Shown: positions 25,457 through 34,625, counted from the first letter of the stretch. The stretch: DNA of 64,000 nucleotides from Arthrobacter_E sp041360795 (GCF_041360795.1 NZ_JBFUPW010000001.1:186001-250000); one strand, 5' to 3'. Notes: generated from the sequence alone by a model not told the origin. Translations and numbers: made by a program.

Positions 25457-25531
25457 CGAAATATTGCCCCCCGTGTCGTCACATGTCCGGTGACCTTGGG
25501 AGGCCAAAGTGGGCCACCCTACATTTTCTGT

Positions 25532-27280
25532 ATGACCGACACAGCTCTAGCCGGAGCGACACCCTCGCCCGAAGCCCGTCCAGCACGCACGCCGCGCGCG
25601 GGCAGGCCGGCCGCCAAGCCGCATGGCCAGTGGAAGGTTGACGGCACCACGCCGCTCAACCCGAACGAGGTGTGGAAGCAGGAGGACGGTGGCCTCAGCG
25701 TCCGCGAACGCATCGAGACCATCTACTCCAAGGGTGGCTTCGACTCGATCGACGGCACCGATCTCCACGGACGCTTCCGCTGGTGGGGTCTCTACACGCA
25801 GCGCAAGCCCGGGATCGACGGCGGCAAAACCGCCACGCTCGAGCCGCACGAGCTCGAGGACAAGTACTTCATGCTCCGCGTCCGGATCGACGGCGGGGCT
25901 CTCAACACGGAGCAGCTGCGGGTGATCGGGCAGATCTCCGTGGACTTCGCCCGTGGATCCGCGGACATCACCGACCGCCAGAACATCCAGCTGCACTGGA
26001 TCCGGGTCGAGGACGTGCCGGAGATCTGGCGCCGCCTCGAAGCGGTGGACCTCTCCACCACCGAGGCCTGCGGCGACGTGCCGCGCGTCATCCTCGGCTC
26101 GCCCGTGGCCGGCATCGCCAAGGACGAGATCATCGACCCGACGCCACTGATCCACGAGATCGCGGACAAGTTCATCGGCGATCCCGTACTGGCGAACCTG
26201 CCGCGCAAGTACAAGACGGCCATCACGGGCCACCCGTCGCAGGACGTGGTCCACGAGATCAACGACTGCGCCTTCGTCGGCGTGGTGCACCCGGAACTCG
26301 GAGTCGGCTACGACCTGTGGGTGGGCGGCGCGCTGTCGACCAACCCCATGCTCGGCAAACGCCTGGGTGCCTTCGTGACTCCGGAGCAGGGCGCCGAGGT
26401 GTGGCACGGTGTCACACAGATCTTCCGCGACTACGGCTACCGCCGCATGCGCACCAAGGCCCGCCTGAAGTTCCTCCTGGCCGATTGGGGCCCGGAGAAG
26501 TTCCGGCAGATCCTCGAGGACGAATACCTCGGGTACCAGCTGGCCGACGGCCCCGCCGCACCCAAGCCGCCGACCCCCGGCGACCACATCGGTGTCCACG
26601 AGCAGAAGGATGGCCGCTTCTTCATCGGCGTCGCCCCCACGGTCGGCCGCCTGTCCGGCGAGAACCTGGTCCGCCTGGCCGATGTGCTGGAGGCTCACGG
26701 TTCGCAGCGCCTGCGCACCACTCCGCACCAGAAACTCGTGGTCCTCGACGTCCCCGGCGACCAGGTGGAACCCCTCATCGCCGAACTCGACACCCTGGGC
26801 CTCTCCGCCCGGCCGAGCGTCTTCCGGCGCGGCACCATCGCCTGCACCGGCATCGAATACTGCAAGCTGGCGATCGTCGAGACCAAGGTCACCGCGGCCA
26901 CGGCCATCGCGGAACTGGAGCGGCGCCTCGCCGACCTGGTCGAGGCCGGCACCCTGCCCGACGCCCTGAGCCTGCACATCAACGGCTGCCCCAACTCCTG
27001 CGCCCGCATCCAGACCGCGGACATCGGGTTGAAGGGCATGATGCTCCCCGTCGACGGCGGCGACCCGGCTCCCGGCTTCCAGGTGCACCTGGGCGGCGGG
27101 CTGGCGTCGACGTCCCGCGAGGAGGCCGGCCTCGGCCGCACCGTCCGTGGCCTCAAGGTCTACGTGGCGGATCTGCCCGACTATGTGGAACGTGTCGTCC
27201 GCCGCTTCGTCGCGGACCGAGCCGAAGGCCAGAGCTTCGCCGAATGGGCCCACGCCGCGGATGAGGAGGCACTGCAATGA
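25532..27280 (+). CDS. sir: Ferredoxin-dependent assimilatory sulfite reductase (SirA/NirA family)
   Basis: This 582-residue enzyme reduces sulfite to sulfide with six electrons from ferredoxin. Two ferrite-reductase-like halves are visible. The siroheme/[4Fe-4S] ligands are Cys438 and Cys444 (ACTGIEYC) and Cys486 and Cys490 (NGCPNSC), Cys490 being the bridge ligand by family rule. Tyr88 (WGLYTQR) and Cys180 (TEACGD) are 92 residues apart, the same spacing I recall for the Tyr69-Cys161 crosslink of M. tuberculosis SirA. That, and the following cys genes, indicate sulfite rather than nitrite. TACATT (25520-25525) ends six bases before the ATG, a leaderless start. cysH overlaps by four bases. 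Confidence 0.92.
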   Translation: MTDTALAGATPSPEARPARTPRAGRPAAKPHGQWKVDGTTPLNPNEVWKQEDGGLSVRERIETIYSKGGFDSIDGTDLHGRFRWWGLYTQRKPGIDGGKTATLEPHELEDKYFMLRVRIDGGALNTEQLRVIGQISVDFARGSADITDRQNIQLHWIRVEDVPEIWRRLEAVDLSTTEACGDVPRVILGSPVAGIAKDEIIDPTPLIHEIADKFIGDPVLANLPRKYKTAITGHPSQDVVHEINDCAFVGVVHPELGVGYDLWVGGALSTNPMLGKRLGAFVTPEQGAEVWHGVTQIFRDYGYRRMRTKARLKFLLADWGPEKFRQILEDEYLGYQLADGPAAPKPPTPGDHIGVHEQKDGRFFIGVAPTVGRLSGENLVRLADVLEAHGSQRLRTTPHQKLVVLDVPGDQVEPLIAELDTLGLSARPSVFRRGTIACTGIEYCKLAIVETKVTAATAIAELERRLADLVEAGTLPDALSLHINGCPNSCARIQTADIGLKGMMLPVDGGDPAPGFQVHLGGGLASTSREEAGLGRTVRGLKVYVADLPDYVERVVRRFVADRAEGQSFAEWAHAADEEALQ

Positions 27281-27990
27281 GCACGACACTCCGCTCCCAC
27301 GAGGAGCTGAAAGCCCTCGCCGAGGCGGGCGCGGCCGAACTGGCCTGGGACGCCCCGGCCGAGGACGTCATCGCCTGGGTGAAGCGCAACTTCGCGACGC
27401 CGGCCGTCACCGTGGCGTGCTCCATGGCCGACGCCGTGCTGCCGGCCCTCGTCGCCGAGCAGCTGCCCGGCGTCGACGTCCTCTTCCTCGACACCGGCTA
27501 CCACTTCCCGGAGACCTACCAGACCCGCGATCTGGTGGCCAAGACCCTCCGCGTGAACGTGGTGGACGTGCTGCCGGAGAACACCGTGGAACAGCAGGAC
27601 CGGCTGTTCGGCAAGGACCTGTTCGCCCGCGACGCCGCCTCCTGCTGCAATATGCGCAAGGTGGTGCCGCTGCGCCGCAACCTGGCCGGTTACGAGCTGT
27701 GGTTCACCGGCGTCCGCCGCGACGAGGCCCCCACCCGCACCAACACCCCGCTCGTGACCTGGGACGAGGCCAACGGCCTGGTCAAGGTCAACCCGGTGGC
27801 GCCATGGAGCTACGAGCAGCTCATGGAGTACTCGGACGAGCACCTGCTCCCGTCCAACCCGCTCCTCACCCAGGGCTACCCGTCCATCGGCTGCCAGCCG
27901 TGCACGAACAAGGTCGCGCCGGGGGCGGACCCGCGATCGGGCCGTTGGGCCGGATCCGACAAGACCGAATGCGGGCTCCACACGACATGA
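27277..27990 (+). CDS. cysH: Adenylyl-sulfate (APS) reductase CysH
   Basis: This 237-residue enzyme reduces activated sulfate to sulfite. It has the PP-loop-derived segment VTVACSMADAVLPALV, the conserved DTGYHFPETY and TGVRRDEAPTR, and the catalytic C-terminal ECGLH (Cys232). The pairs Cys123-Cys124 and Cys206-Cys209 are the [4Fe-4S] ligands that mark APS reductases and are absent from PAPS reductases such as E. coli CysH. This agrees with the lack of a cysC kinase gene here. It overlaps sir at its start and cysD at its end (ATGA each time), so the four genes sir-cysH-cysD-cysN are translationally coupled. Confidence 0.93.
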   Translation: MSTTLRSHEELKALAEAGAAELAWDAPAEDVIAWVKRNFATPAVTVACSMADAVLPALVAEQLPGVDVLFLDTGYHFPETYQTRDLVAKTLRVNVVDVLPENTVEQQDRLFGKDLFARDAASCCNMRKVVPLRRNLAGYELWFTGVRRDEAPTRTNTPLVTWDEANGLVKVNPVAPWSYEQLMEYSDEHLLPSNPLLTQGYPSIGCQPCTNKVAPGADPRSGRWAGSDKTECGLHTT

Positions 27991-29033
27991 GCGCCCAGAC
28001 CTTTTCCGAAGAACTCGAGGTGGAGAACGTGACGCAGGACATTGCGGCGGCGGGGGTGTCCCCGGAAGCGGCGCATCGCGCGAGCGAGGAACGAGCGAGC
28101 GTGTCTAAGCCGCGAGGGGATGCCCCTGCGGCCGCCCGCAACCGGCTCGGCACGCTTGACGCCCTCGAGGCCGAGGCCATTCACATCATCCGTGAGGTCG
28201 TCGCCGAGTTCGAGCGGCCCGCGCTGCTGTTCTCCGGCGGCAAGGACTCCGTGGTCATGCTGCACCTGGCCACCAAGGCGTTCTGGCCGGGCAAGGTGCC
28301 GTTCCCGGTGTTGCACGTGGACACCGGGCACAACTTCCCCGAGGTGATCGAGTTCCGGGACCGCACGGTCGAGCGGCTCGGGCTGAAGCTCGTGGTCGGC
28401 TCCGTGCAGGAGTTCATCGACCGCGGCGAGCTCCAGGAGCGCGCGGACGGCACCCGGAACCCGCTGCAGACTGTGCCGCTGCTGGACGCCATCCAGCGGA
28501 ACAAGTTCGACGCCGTCTTCGGCGGCGGCCGTCGCGATGAGGACAAGGCCCGCGCCAAGGAGCGCATCCTGTCCCTGCGGGACGAGTTCGGACAGTGGGA
28601 TCCGCGCAATCAGCGGCCCGAGCTGTGGAACCTCTACAACGGCCGCCACACGGTGGGCCAGCACGTGCGGGCTTTCCCGATCAGCAACTGGACCGAGCTG
28701 GACATCTGGCGCTACATCGAGCGCGAGGGCATCGAGCTGCCGGGCCTGTACTACGCCCATGAGCGGGAGGTCTTCGCCCGGGACGGGATGTGGCGTGCCG
28801 TGGGCGAGGTGTCTCAGCCGGCTCCGCATGAGGAGGTCATCACCAAGCTCGTGCGCTACCGCACGGTGGGGGACATGTCCTGCACCGGCGCCGTGGAGAG
28901 CGACGCCGCGGACGTGGCCGCCGTCGTCGTCGAGGTGGCTGCCTCGACCCTGACCGAGCGTGGCGCGACCCGCGCCGATGACCGCATCTCCGAGGCGGCC
29001 ATGGAAGACCGTAAGAAGGACGGGTATTTCTGA
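27987..29033 (+). CDS. cysD: Sulfate adenylyltransferase small subunit CysD
   Basis: This 348-residue subunit makes APS from sulfate and ATP together with CysN. The ATP-binding PP-loop SGGKDSVVM starts at residue 83, and the GRRDEDKARAKER, WTELDIWRYI and C-terminal RKKDGYF segments are typical. E. coli CysD starts at the equivalent of about residue 57 here, so about 56 residues are extra. That extension is coded by unusual DNA with a GAGCGAGGAACGAGCGAGC phrase and a 24-base inverted repeat at 28109-28132. The ATG at 27987 overlaps the cysH stop; the GTG at 28101 (SKPRGDAP) is an alternative start that would remove most of the extension. Confidence 0.92.
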   Translation: MSAQTFSEELEVENVTQDIAAAGVSPEAAHRASEERASVSKPRGDAPAAARNRLGTLDALEAEAIHIIREVVAEFERPALLFSGGKDSVVMLHLATKAFWPGKVPFPVLHVDTGHNFPEVIEFRDRTVERLGLKLVVGSVQEFIDRGELQERADGTRNPLQTVPLLDAIQRNKFDAVFGGGRRDEDKARAKERILSLRDEFGQWDPRNQRPELWNLYNGRHTVGQHVRAFPISNWTELDIWRYIEREGIELPGLYYAHEREVFARDGMWRAVGEVSQPAPHEEVITKLVRYRTVGDMSCTGAVESDAADVAAVVVEVAASTLTERGATRADDRISEAAMEDRKKDGYF

Positions 29034-30430
29034 TGAGCACCGCACTCGCGTCCAGCACGCTGTTCCGTTTCGCGACGGCCGGCAGTGTCGACGACGGCAA
29101 GTCCACCCTGGTGGGCCGCCTCCTGCATGACTCCAAGGCGATCCTGGCCGACACCCTCGACGCCGTCGCCCGCACGAGTGCGGACCGCGGCTTCGGCGGG
29201 GAGAAGGGCGGCCTGGACCTGGCGCTGCTGACCGACGGCCTGCGCGCCGAGCGGGAGCAGGGCATCACGATCGACGTCGCGTACCGCTACTTCGCCACGG
29301 ACCGCCGCAGCTTCATCCTGGCCGACTGCCCTGGGCACGTGCAGTACACCAAGAACACGGTGACCGGCGCGTCCACGGCGGATGCCGTGGTGGTGCTGAT
29401 CGACGCCCGCAAGGGTGTCCTCGAGCAGACCCGTCGGCACCTGTCCGTCCTGCACCTGCTGCGCGTCCCGCACGTGATCGTCGCCGTGAACAAGGTGGAC
29501 CTGGTCGACTTCTCCGAGCCCGTGTTCCGGGAGATCGAGGCGGACATCCGGCGGGTGTCCCAGGAGCTGGGGATCGGCGCCGCGCAGGCTGATGGAACCG
29601 CGGACCACGCGGATATCCGGGTCATCCCGGTCTCGGCCCTTGACGGTGACAACGTCGTGGACCGCTCCCCGCGCATGCCCTGGTACGACGGCCCTTCGCT
29701 GCTAGAGGTCCTCGAGACCCTGCCCGCCGCGGACGAGCTGGAGGACGAGCACGAGGCGTTCCGCTTCCCCGTGCAGCTCGCGATCCGTCCGCAGGGCGCC
29801 CTGGCGCCGGACGCCGTCGCGCGTGGCCTGGACGTGGAGGAGTACCGCGACTACCGCGCCTACGCCGGCCAGGTGGCCGAGGGCACGGTGACGGTCGGCG
29901 ACCCGGTGGTCGTCCTGTCGCCGGGCCATGAGCCGCGCACGACGACGGTCACCGGCATCGACTTCGCCGGCACCTCCCTGGACACGGCCTTCGCCCCGCA
30001 ATCGGTGGCGCTGCGCCTCGCCGACGAGATCGACATCGCCCGCGGTGACACGATCGCCGCGGCTGGCACCGTGGGGGAGAGTTCCGCGGATCTGTACGGT
30101 TCCGTGGCGTGGCTGTCCTCCAAGCCGCTGCGCGAAGGGGCCCGGGTGTTCGTCAAGCACGGCACGCAGACCGTGAAGGCGATCGTCCGCTCGGTCTCCG
30201 GCAAGCTGGACCTGGACACGTTCGAGGTGCAGCCCGCCTCCGACCTGGAGCTCAACGACATCGGCGAGGTCCAGATCCGCCTGGCCGCGCCGCTGCCCCT
30301 GGAACCGTACGCCAAACACCGCCGCACGGGCGCGTTCCTGGTGATCGATCCCGCCGACGGCAACACCCTCGCCGCGGGCATGGTCAAGGAGCACCCGGGC
30401 GACTCCGAAGACGAGCGGTACTGGATCTAG
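29033..30430 (+). CDS. cysN: Sulfate adenylyltransferase large subunit CysN (GTPase)
   Basis: This 465-residue translation-factor-like GTPase drives APS formation by CysD. It has the P-loop GSVDDGKST (residues 17-25), switch region EREQGITIDVAYRYF, DCPGH, NKVD and SALDGDNV, then two beta-barrel domains. It ends after the second barrel with no CysC kinase domain, unlike the CysNC fusions of mycobacteria, in line with APS being reduced directly. Its ATG shares one base with the cysD stop (TGATG). It is the last gene of the operon; the hairpin at 30474-30506 follows. Confidence 0.94.
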   Translation: MSTALASSTLFRFATAGSVDDGKSTLVGRLLHDSKAILADTLDAVARTSADRGFGGEKGGLDLALLTDGLRAEREQGITIDVAYRYFATDRRSFILADCPGHVQYTKNTVTGASTADAVVVLIDARKGVLEQTRRHLSVLHLLRVPHVIVAVNKVDLVDFSEPVFREIEADIRRVSQELGIGAAQADGTADHADIRVIPVSALDGDNVVDRSPRMPWYDGPSLLEVLETLPAADELEDEHEAFRFPVQLAIRPQGALAPDAVARGLDVEEYRDYRAYAGQVAEGTVTVGDPVVVLSPGHEPRTTTVTGIDFAGTSLDTAFAPQSVALRLADEIDIARGDTIAAAGTVGESSADLYGSVAWLSSKPLREGARVFVKHGTQTVKAIVRSVSGKLDLDTFEVQPASDLELNDIGEVQIRLAAPLPLEPYAKHRRTGAFLVIDPADGNTLAAGMVKEHPGDSEDERYWI

Positions 30431-30473
30431 CCCCACCCCTGCTCGCGAGAGGACTGTTTCGCGAGAGAACAGC

Positions 30474-30506
30474 TGAGGCCCCTTCCCTGCGTGGGAAGGG
30501 GCCTCA
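30474..30506. terminator. Bidirectional hairpin between cysN and the GH31 gene
   Basis: TGAGGCCCCTTCCC (30474-30487) pairs perfectly with 30493-30506 around a 5-base loop. It lies between two convergent genes. No run of T follows on either strand, so it may work as a strong GC-hairpin terminator. Confidence 0.65.
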
Positions 30507-30536
30507 ACTGTCACTTCGCGGAGACGGGTTCCGGCG

Positions 30537-33500
30537 CTAGGGAGCGCACTGGAACTTCGCGTCGCCCCACACCCCGTGGGCCCCGTTGATGGAGCCGGAG
30601 GGCTTCACCACCAGGTCGAGGTAGTTCACGCCCCGCAGGTCCACGTCCACGCTCTCCGGGGCGAAGCCGGGCACGTAGGTCCGTGAGGTGTAGGCCGTGG
30701 CGCCATCGGCGTTGACGGAGAAGATGATGTTCCCCGCGAACCCCTTCTCCAGACCGACCTGGGACGTGAACCGCGTGCACTTCCCGCCCAGGTAATAGGT
30801 GATCCGGGATTCCGCATGGACCCCGAGCCCCTTGCTGTAGCTGGGGCTCGTGCCCGTGGCGGGATCCGTGTAGTTCAGCGCGAGCGGCAGGTCCGGCGAG
30901 GTCGCCGTGTCCTTGTTCGCCACGTCCTTGCCGATCACGCCGTAGCCGTTGACGGCCTGAACCCACTCGACGTCGGAGGCGTACGCGGTGCCGTGCGGCA
31001 CGGCGGGCAGCGGCTGGGTGGTCACCTGCCAGTCGAAGAACTTCACCCGCGTGTCGGTCGGGAGCACGACGGCGGCCAGCTCCTTGGCCGGGTTCAGCCG
31101 GACCAGGTTGGCGAAAGCCTGGTACTTGTACTGCGTGTACTCCGGGGACGCGCCGTTGGCGTTGTTGCGGCCCTGTTCGGAGACCGCGACCACGCCGCCG
31201 CCCAGCTCCTTGGGCTGCAGCCAGTTGGGGAAGAAGATCCCCTGCTGTTCGGTGCTGCCGTCCGTGTACCGCAGGGTCAGGACCGGGGTGGTCCCACCGC
31301 CGACCGCCGCGGACCCGAGCACCGCCAGATGGGTGCCCTTCCCGCTGACCGCGATGGTCTGGCCGTCGAGTGCCGTGGCGTTGGGGACGTCGGGCCCGAC
31401 GCTCGGCCAGGTGAAGTCCACCTCGCGGGGTGTCCCGGCGTAGACCGGGACCTTCCCGCCGGGCTTCACCCCGCCGGCCGGGACGGTCGCCTGGGCGAGC
31501 TGTTCGGCGGAGAAACTCGCCCCGCCGCCGTCGAAGTTGCCGGCGCCCTTGTTCGCCACGGTGGTGACCGCGACGTTGTTGAACGCGGCCTGCAGGGAGC
31601 CGTAGGCGACGTAGATCGAGTTGCCGCCGCGCACGGTCTGCGCGCTGCCGTCACGTGCCGTGTACGACGCCGTCGCCGCCAGCTGCTGCGAACCGGCGGC
31701 CGCGCTCGGGCCGGGGCTCACCGTGAAGCTCGCGGTGACGCTCTGACCCGCCTTGACCTCGGACGCGGTCGCGCCGGAGGAGGAGACGAGGCTCCACCCG
31801 GCCGGGAGAGCTGGGGTGATCTTCACGCCCGTCTTGTTCCAGGTCCCGGTGTTCACGAACTGCGCGGTGAACGTGGTCTGCTTGCCCTGGAACACCTCCT
31901 TGTCGACGCCGACCCGCAGTTCCGCGGCCTGCGCCTCCTGGGTCTTCCCGGCCATCGGCCCGGCGTTCTTCAGCTGGACCGTGGCGCTCGCGGACGACGC
32001 CAGCGGAGCGGTCTTGACCCGCACCACCGAGGTGGCGGCGTCGTAGAACCAGCCCTGGGTGGCGGCGTCCAGCGCAGCCTGTCCGGAGACCCGGGGGAGG
32101 ACCGTGGAGCCGGTCTTCACCTGCTGCGGCGCCGTGCCCACGTGGGCGTTGATCAGGTACGGGCGGGCGGCGGCCATCCCGGTGTAGGAGCCCTCGCGGG
32201 CGCCGACGGTGACGTTGACGGTGCCCGTGCCGAAGTCCGCGGCGTCCACGGTGAACGTCTGCCGTGCCGACTTGCCGGTCTTGTAGTCGCGCGTGACCTT
32301 GTCGTCCTCGTACAGAGTGAAGGACGACTTGCCCTTGGCGAAGGCCTCCACCGTCACGGCGGAGTCCTCGGGGACGAGGGACGCGTTGCGGGCCACCTTG
32401 CCCTGCGGGATCACGGCCCCGACGCGGACGAACAGCGGGAGCCGGTCGAGCGGTGCGTCGTAGCCATTGAGGATCTGGCCGCCGTCGTAGACCTTGCCGG
32501 TCCAGTAGTCCGCCCACTGCTGGCCGGCGGGCAGCTGGATGCCGTTCCGCACGGTGCTCTGGGTGTAGACCGGGGCGACGAGGAAGTCCGAGCCGAGCAT
32601 GAACTGCTGGTTCGCCTCTGCGGAGTAGGACGCGGCCTGCTCCGGGAACTCGAGTGCCATGGAGCGCATCATCGGCACGCCCGTGACATGCGAATCCTGC
32701 GCCAGGGTGTAGAGGAACGGCATGAGCTGCTGCCGCAGCTGCAGGTACTTGCGGTTGATCGCGGTGGCGTCGTCGCCGTAGAGCCAGGGGCGCTTGTCCG
32801 TCGGGGCCCAGCCGGACATCGAGTAGAGGGCCGGTGCGAAGGCCTTCCACTGCAGATCGCGGACGTAGGACTCCTTGGAGCCGCCGAAGATGCCGTCGAC
32901 GTCGCCGGTGGTGAACGCCAGGCCGGAGTTGCCCGCGCCGGTGAGGGCCGGGACCTGCCAGCGGATCGCGTCGAGGTTGCCGCTGTGGTCGCCGGTCCAC
33001 TGCATGCCGCAGCGCTGGGAACCGGCCCAGCCTTCGACCATGAGCGCGGTGCCGCGGGCGGAGGAGTTGTCTTCGATGCCCTGGTGGGCTGACTCGCAGC
33101 CCGTGAGCGCCTGGCGGTAGCCGGAGCCGACCCACGCGACGTCAAGCTTCCGGAGCCGCACGCCGGCCTGGCCGACCTCGTAGGCCTGGCTGGTCAGGGA
33201 ACGTTGCGTCCAGAGGCCCACCTTGAGCTGGGTCTCGTCCTGGATGCTCTTCACGGTCTCCGGCAACTGCTGGTATTCGCAGCCGTACCCGTCGTTGACG
33301 AGCATCCAGCCCGCGGGCATGTCGTGGGCGACGAACTGCCGCGCCGTCTTGATGGCGTCCGGCGTGCGCTGCTTGGCGCCGTCGGGGTCGCCGTAGCCCG
33401 AGGAGGAGTAGCCCGGGTTCGAGCGGTTGTAGCAGTCGGCGTCGCCGTATTCGAGGGCGTAGACCGGCGGCATCATCGGGCGGCCGGTCAGCTGCGTGTA

Positions 33501-34412
33501 GCCGTCCAGCGCCGACTTGTAGTCACCCACGAAGTAGTAGGCGTCGAAGCGCTTCTCTTCGTGCGTGGTGCTCGGCGACGTGCCGAAGTCGTAGCTGCCG
33601 CGGGCGAAGGTGTCCCGCAGGACGCCGTAGCCCTTGCTGGACATGTAGTACGGGACGGCGTTGGGGTAGCCGTCGTCGGTCCAGTTGAAGTTCTTGGCGA
33701 TGTTGATGATCGCGCCGGTGTGGATCGCGCGGCCGTTCTGCATGCCGCCGCCGATGAACTGCTCACCGGCCTGGGGCGTCAGGTGTTCGGTGGTGCTCTT
33801 GGAGCCGAAGCTCAGGGGAGCGGACTCTTCGAAGACGGTGCTGCCGTCCGGGCGGGTGACCTTGATGCGGCCGGTGGACTTCTCCACGGAGACGCTGACG
33901 GCATCGGTGGAGGCGGTGACCCAGTCGCCGTCGCTGAGCGTGAGGCCGGTGCCGGGGAAGCTCTTGGCGCCGACGACGATGTCGGCGCTCTGGGCGGGAT
34001 CCCCCTGGTCCGTGTTCGCGGGATCGGTGAACGTCCCGCCGGGGGCCGCCTCGATGCGGAAGGTCTTGGGGTCGAGGAAGGTGATCCGGAAGGCGCCCTT
34101 CTCAGCCGTCAGGTTCACCGTGCCGCCATTGCGGACGACGCCGGTGACGGCGCCGAGGGTGCTGCCGCTCTGGTCGACCGGGACCTCGGGGGTCACGGGC
34201 TTGACCTTGACGGGGGTGCCGGTCTCGGACACAGCAGGGGTGGGCGCGGTGGTGGAGGGTGCGGTTGTGGGTTCGGGTGCGGCGACGGCCGCGGACAAGG
34301 GGGAGAGTGGTGCACAGCTGAGCGTGACGGCGGCGGCCAGGGCCAGGAGGTTCCCGGTGTGGCGGCGTCGTTGCCGTGTGTGCACCCCGGAACGGGCGGG
34401 GTGCGGTCTCAT
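30537..34412 (-). CDS. Secreted GH31-family glycoside hydrolase with C-terminal NPCBM domain
   Basis: This 1291-residue enzyme starts with a signal peptide (basic start, LLALAAAVTLS, cleavage after AVAA) and a Thr/Pro linker. An N-terminal beta-sandwich comes next, then a GH31 barrel with presumed nucleophile Asp424 (RKLDVAWVGSGY) and acid/base Asp475 (WTGDHSGN). A NEW3-like region and an NPCBM-type carbohydrate-binding domain (about residues 1150-1291, GLGVHAESRITYYLGGKC) close the protein. The nucleophile context differs from the WxDMNE of alpha-glucosidases, so it may be an alpha-N-acetylgalactosaminidase-like or other atypical GH31. I start at 34412, after GAAAGG at seven bases. It is divergent from a fucosidase gene. 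Confidence 0.85.
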   Translation of the reverse strand: MRPHPARSGVHTRQRRRHTGNLLALAAAVTLSCAPLSPLSAAVAAPEPTTAPSTTAPTPAVSETGTPVKVKPVTPEVPVDQSGSTLGAVTGVVRNGGTVNLTAEKGAFRITFLDPKTFRIEAAPGGTFTDPANTDQGDPAQSADIVVGAKSFPGTGLTLSDGDWVTASTDAVSVSVEKSTGRIKVTRPDGSTVFEESAPLSFGSKSTTEHLTPQAGEQFIGGGMQNGRAIHTGAIINIAKNFNWTDDGYPNAVPYYMSSKGYGVLRDTFARGSYDFGTSPSTTHEEKRFDAYYFVGDYKSALDGYTQLTGRPMMPPVYALEYGDADCYNRSNPGYSSSGYGDPDGAKQRTPDAIKTARQFVAHDMPAGWMLVNDGYGCEYQQLPETVKSIQDETQLKVGLWTQRSLTSQAYEVGQAGVRLRKLDVAWVGSGYRQALTGCESAHQGIEDNSSARGTALMVEGWAGSQRCGMQWTGDHSGNLDAIRWQVPALTGAGNSGLAFTTGDVDGIFGGSKESYVRDLQWKAFAPALYSMSGWAPTDKRPWLYGDDATAINRKYLQLRQQLMPFLYTLAQDSHVTGVPMMRSMALEFPEQAASYSAEANQQFMLGSDFLVAPVYTQSTVRNGIQLPAGQQWADYWTGKVYDGGQILNGYDAPLDRLPLFVRVGAVIPQGKVARNASLVPEDSAVTVEAFAKGKSSFTLYEDDKVTRDYKTGKSARQTFTVDAADFGTGTVNVTVGAREGSYTGMAAARPYLINAHVGTAPQQVKTGSTVLPRVSGQAALDAATQGWFYDAATSVVRVKTAPLASSASATVQLKNAGPMAGKTQEAQAAELRVGVDKEVFQGKQTTFTAQFVNTGTWNKTGVKITPALPAGWSLVSSSGATASEVKAGQSVTASFTVSPGPSAAAGSQQLAATASYTARDGSAQTVRGGNSIYVAYGSLQAAFNNVAVTTVANKGAGNFDGGGASFSAEQLAQATVPAGGVKPGGKVPVYAGTPREVDFTWPSVGPDVPNATALDGQTIAVSGKGTHLAVLGSAAVGGGTTPVLTLRYTDGSTEQQGIFFPNWLQPKELGGGVVAVSEQGRNNANGASPEYTQYKYQAFANLVRLNPAKELAAVVLPTDTRVKFFDWQVTTQPLPAVPHGTAYASDVEWVQAVNGYGVIGKDVANKDTATSPDLPLALNYTDPATGTSPSYSKGLGVHAESRITYYLGGKCTRFTSQVGLEKGFAGNIIFSVNADGATAYTSRTYVPGFAPESVDVDLRGVNYLDLVVKPSGSINGAHGVWGDAKFQCAP

Positions 34413-34450
34413 GGGCAGCCTTTCTTCATGCATTGAGGTGATGAAAAAAT

Positions 34451-34460
34451 CGGTTAACCG
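34451..34460. promoter_or_regulatory. CGGTTAACCG palindrome downstream of the GH31 promoter
   Basis: This perfect 10-bp palindrome is just downstream of the presumed -10 element for the GH31 gene, where a repressor would block transcription. It resembles LacI-family half-site symmetry. No such regulator gene lies in the window. Confidence 0.45.
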
Positions 34461-34467
34461 TGCACTA

Positions 34468-34496
34468 ATAATCAGTTGCCGGGACGGGTGAGTCAA
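34468..34496 (-). promoter_or_regulatory. Predicted promoter of the GH31 gene
   Basis: On the minus strand TTGACT (34496-34491) and GATTAT (34473-34468) are separated by 17 bases. This is the best -35/-10 pair upstream of the GH31 gene and leaves a leader of about 50 bases that contains a ribosome-binding site. Confidence 0.5.
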
Positions 34497-34502
34497 TGGT
34501 TG

Positions 34503-34520
34503 GTGTGAAACGATTCACAC
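34503..34520. promoter_or_regulatory. LacI-type operator palindrome
   Basis: GTGTGAAACGATTCACAC is an inverted repeat with 7-base arms around ACGA. It looks like LacI/GalR-family operators with a central CG. It lies just upstream of the -35 element of the GH31 promoter and about 93 bases before the fucosidase -10, so it could control both divergent genes. Confidence 0.55.
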
Positions 34521-34625
34521 ATTGCGACGGCGTGGGGGTGTCGGCCGGGGTGCCGGCCGGGGTGATCTGCGCGGGTGTGTTCGGGTGGTTCCGGGGCGCC
34601 GGGGTTGGTTTCTAGGCTGGGACGC

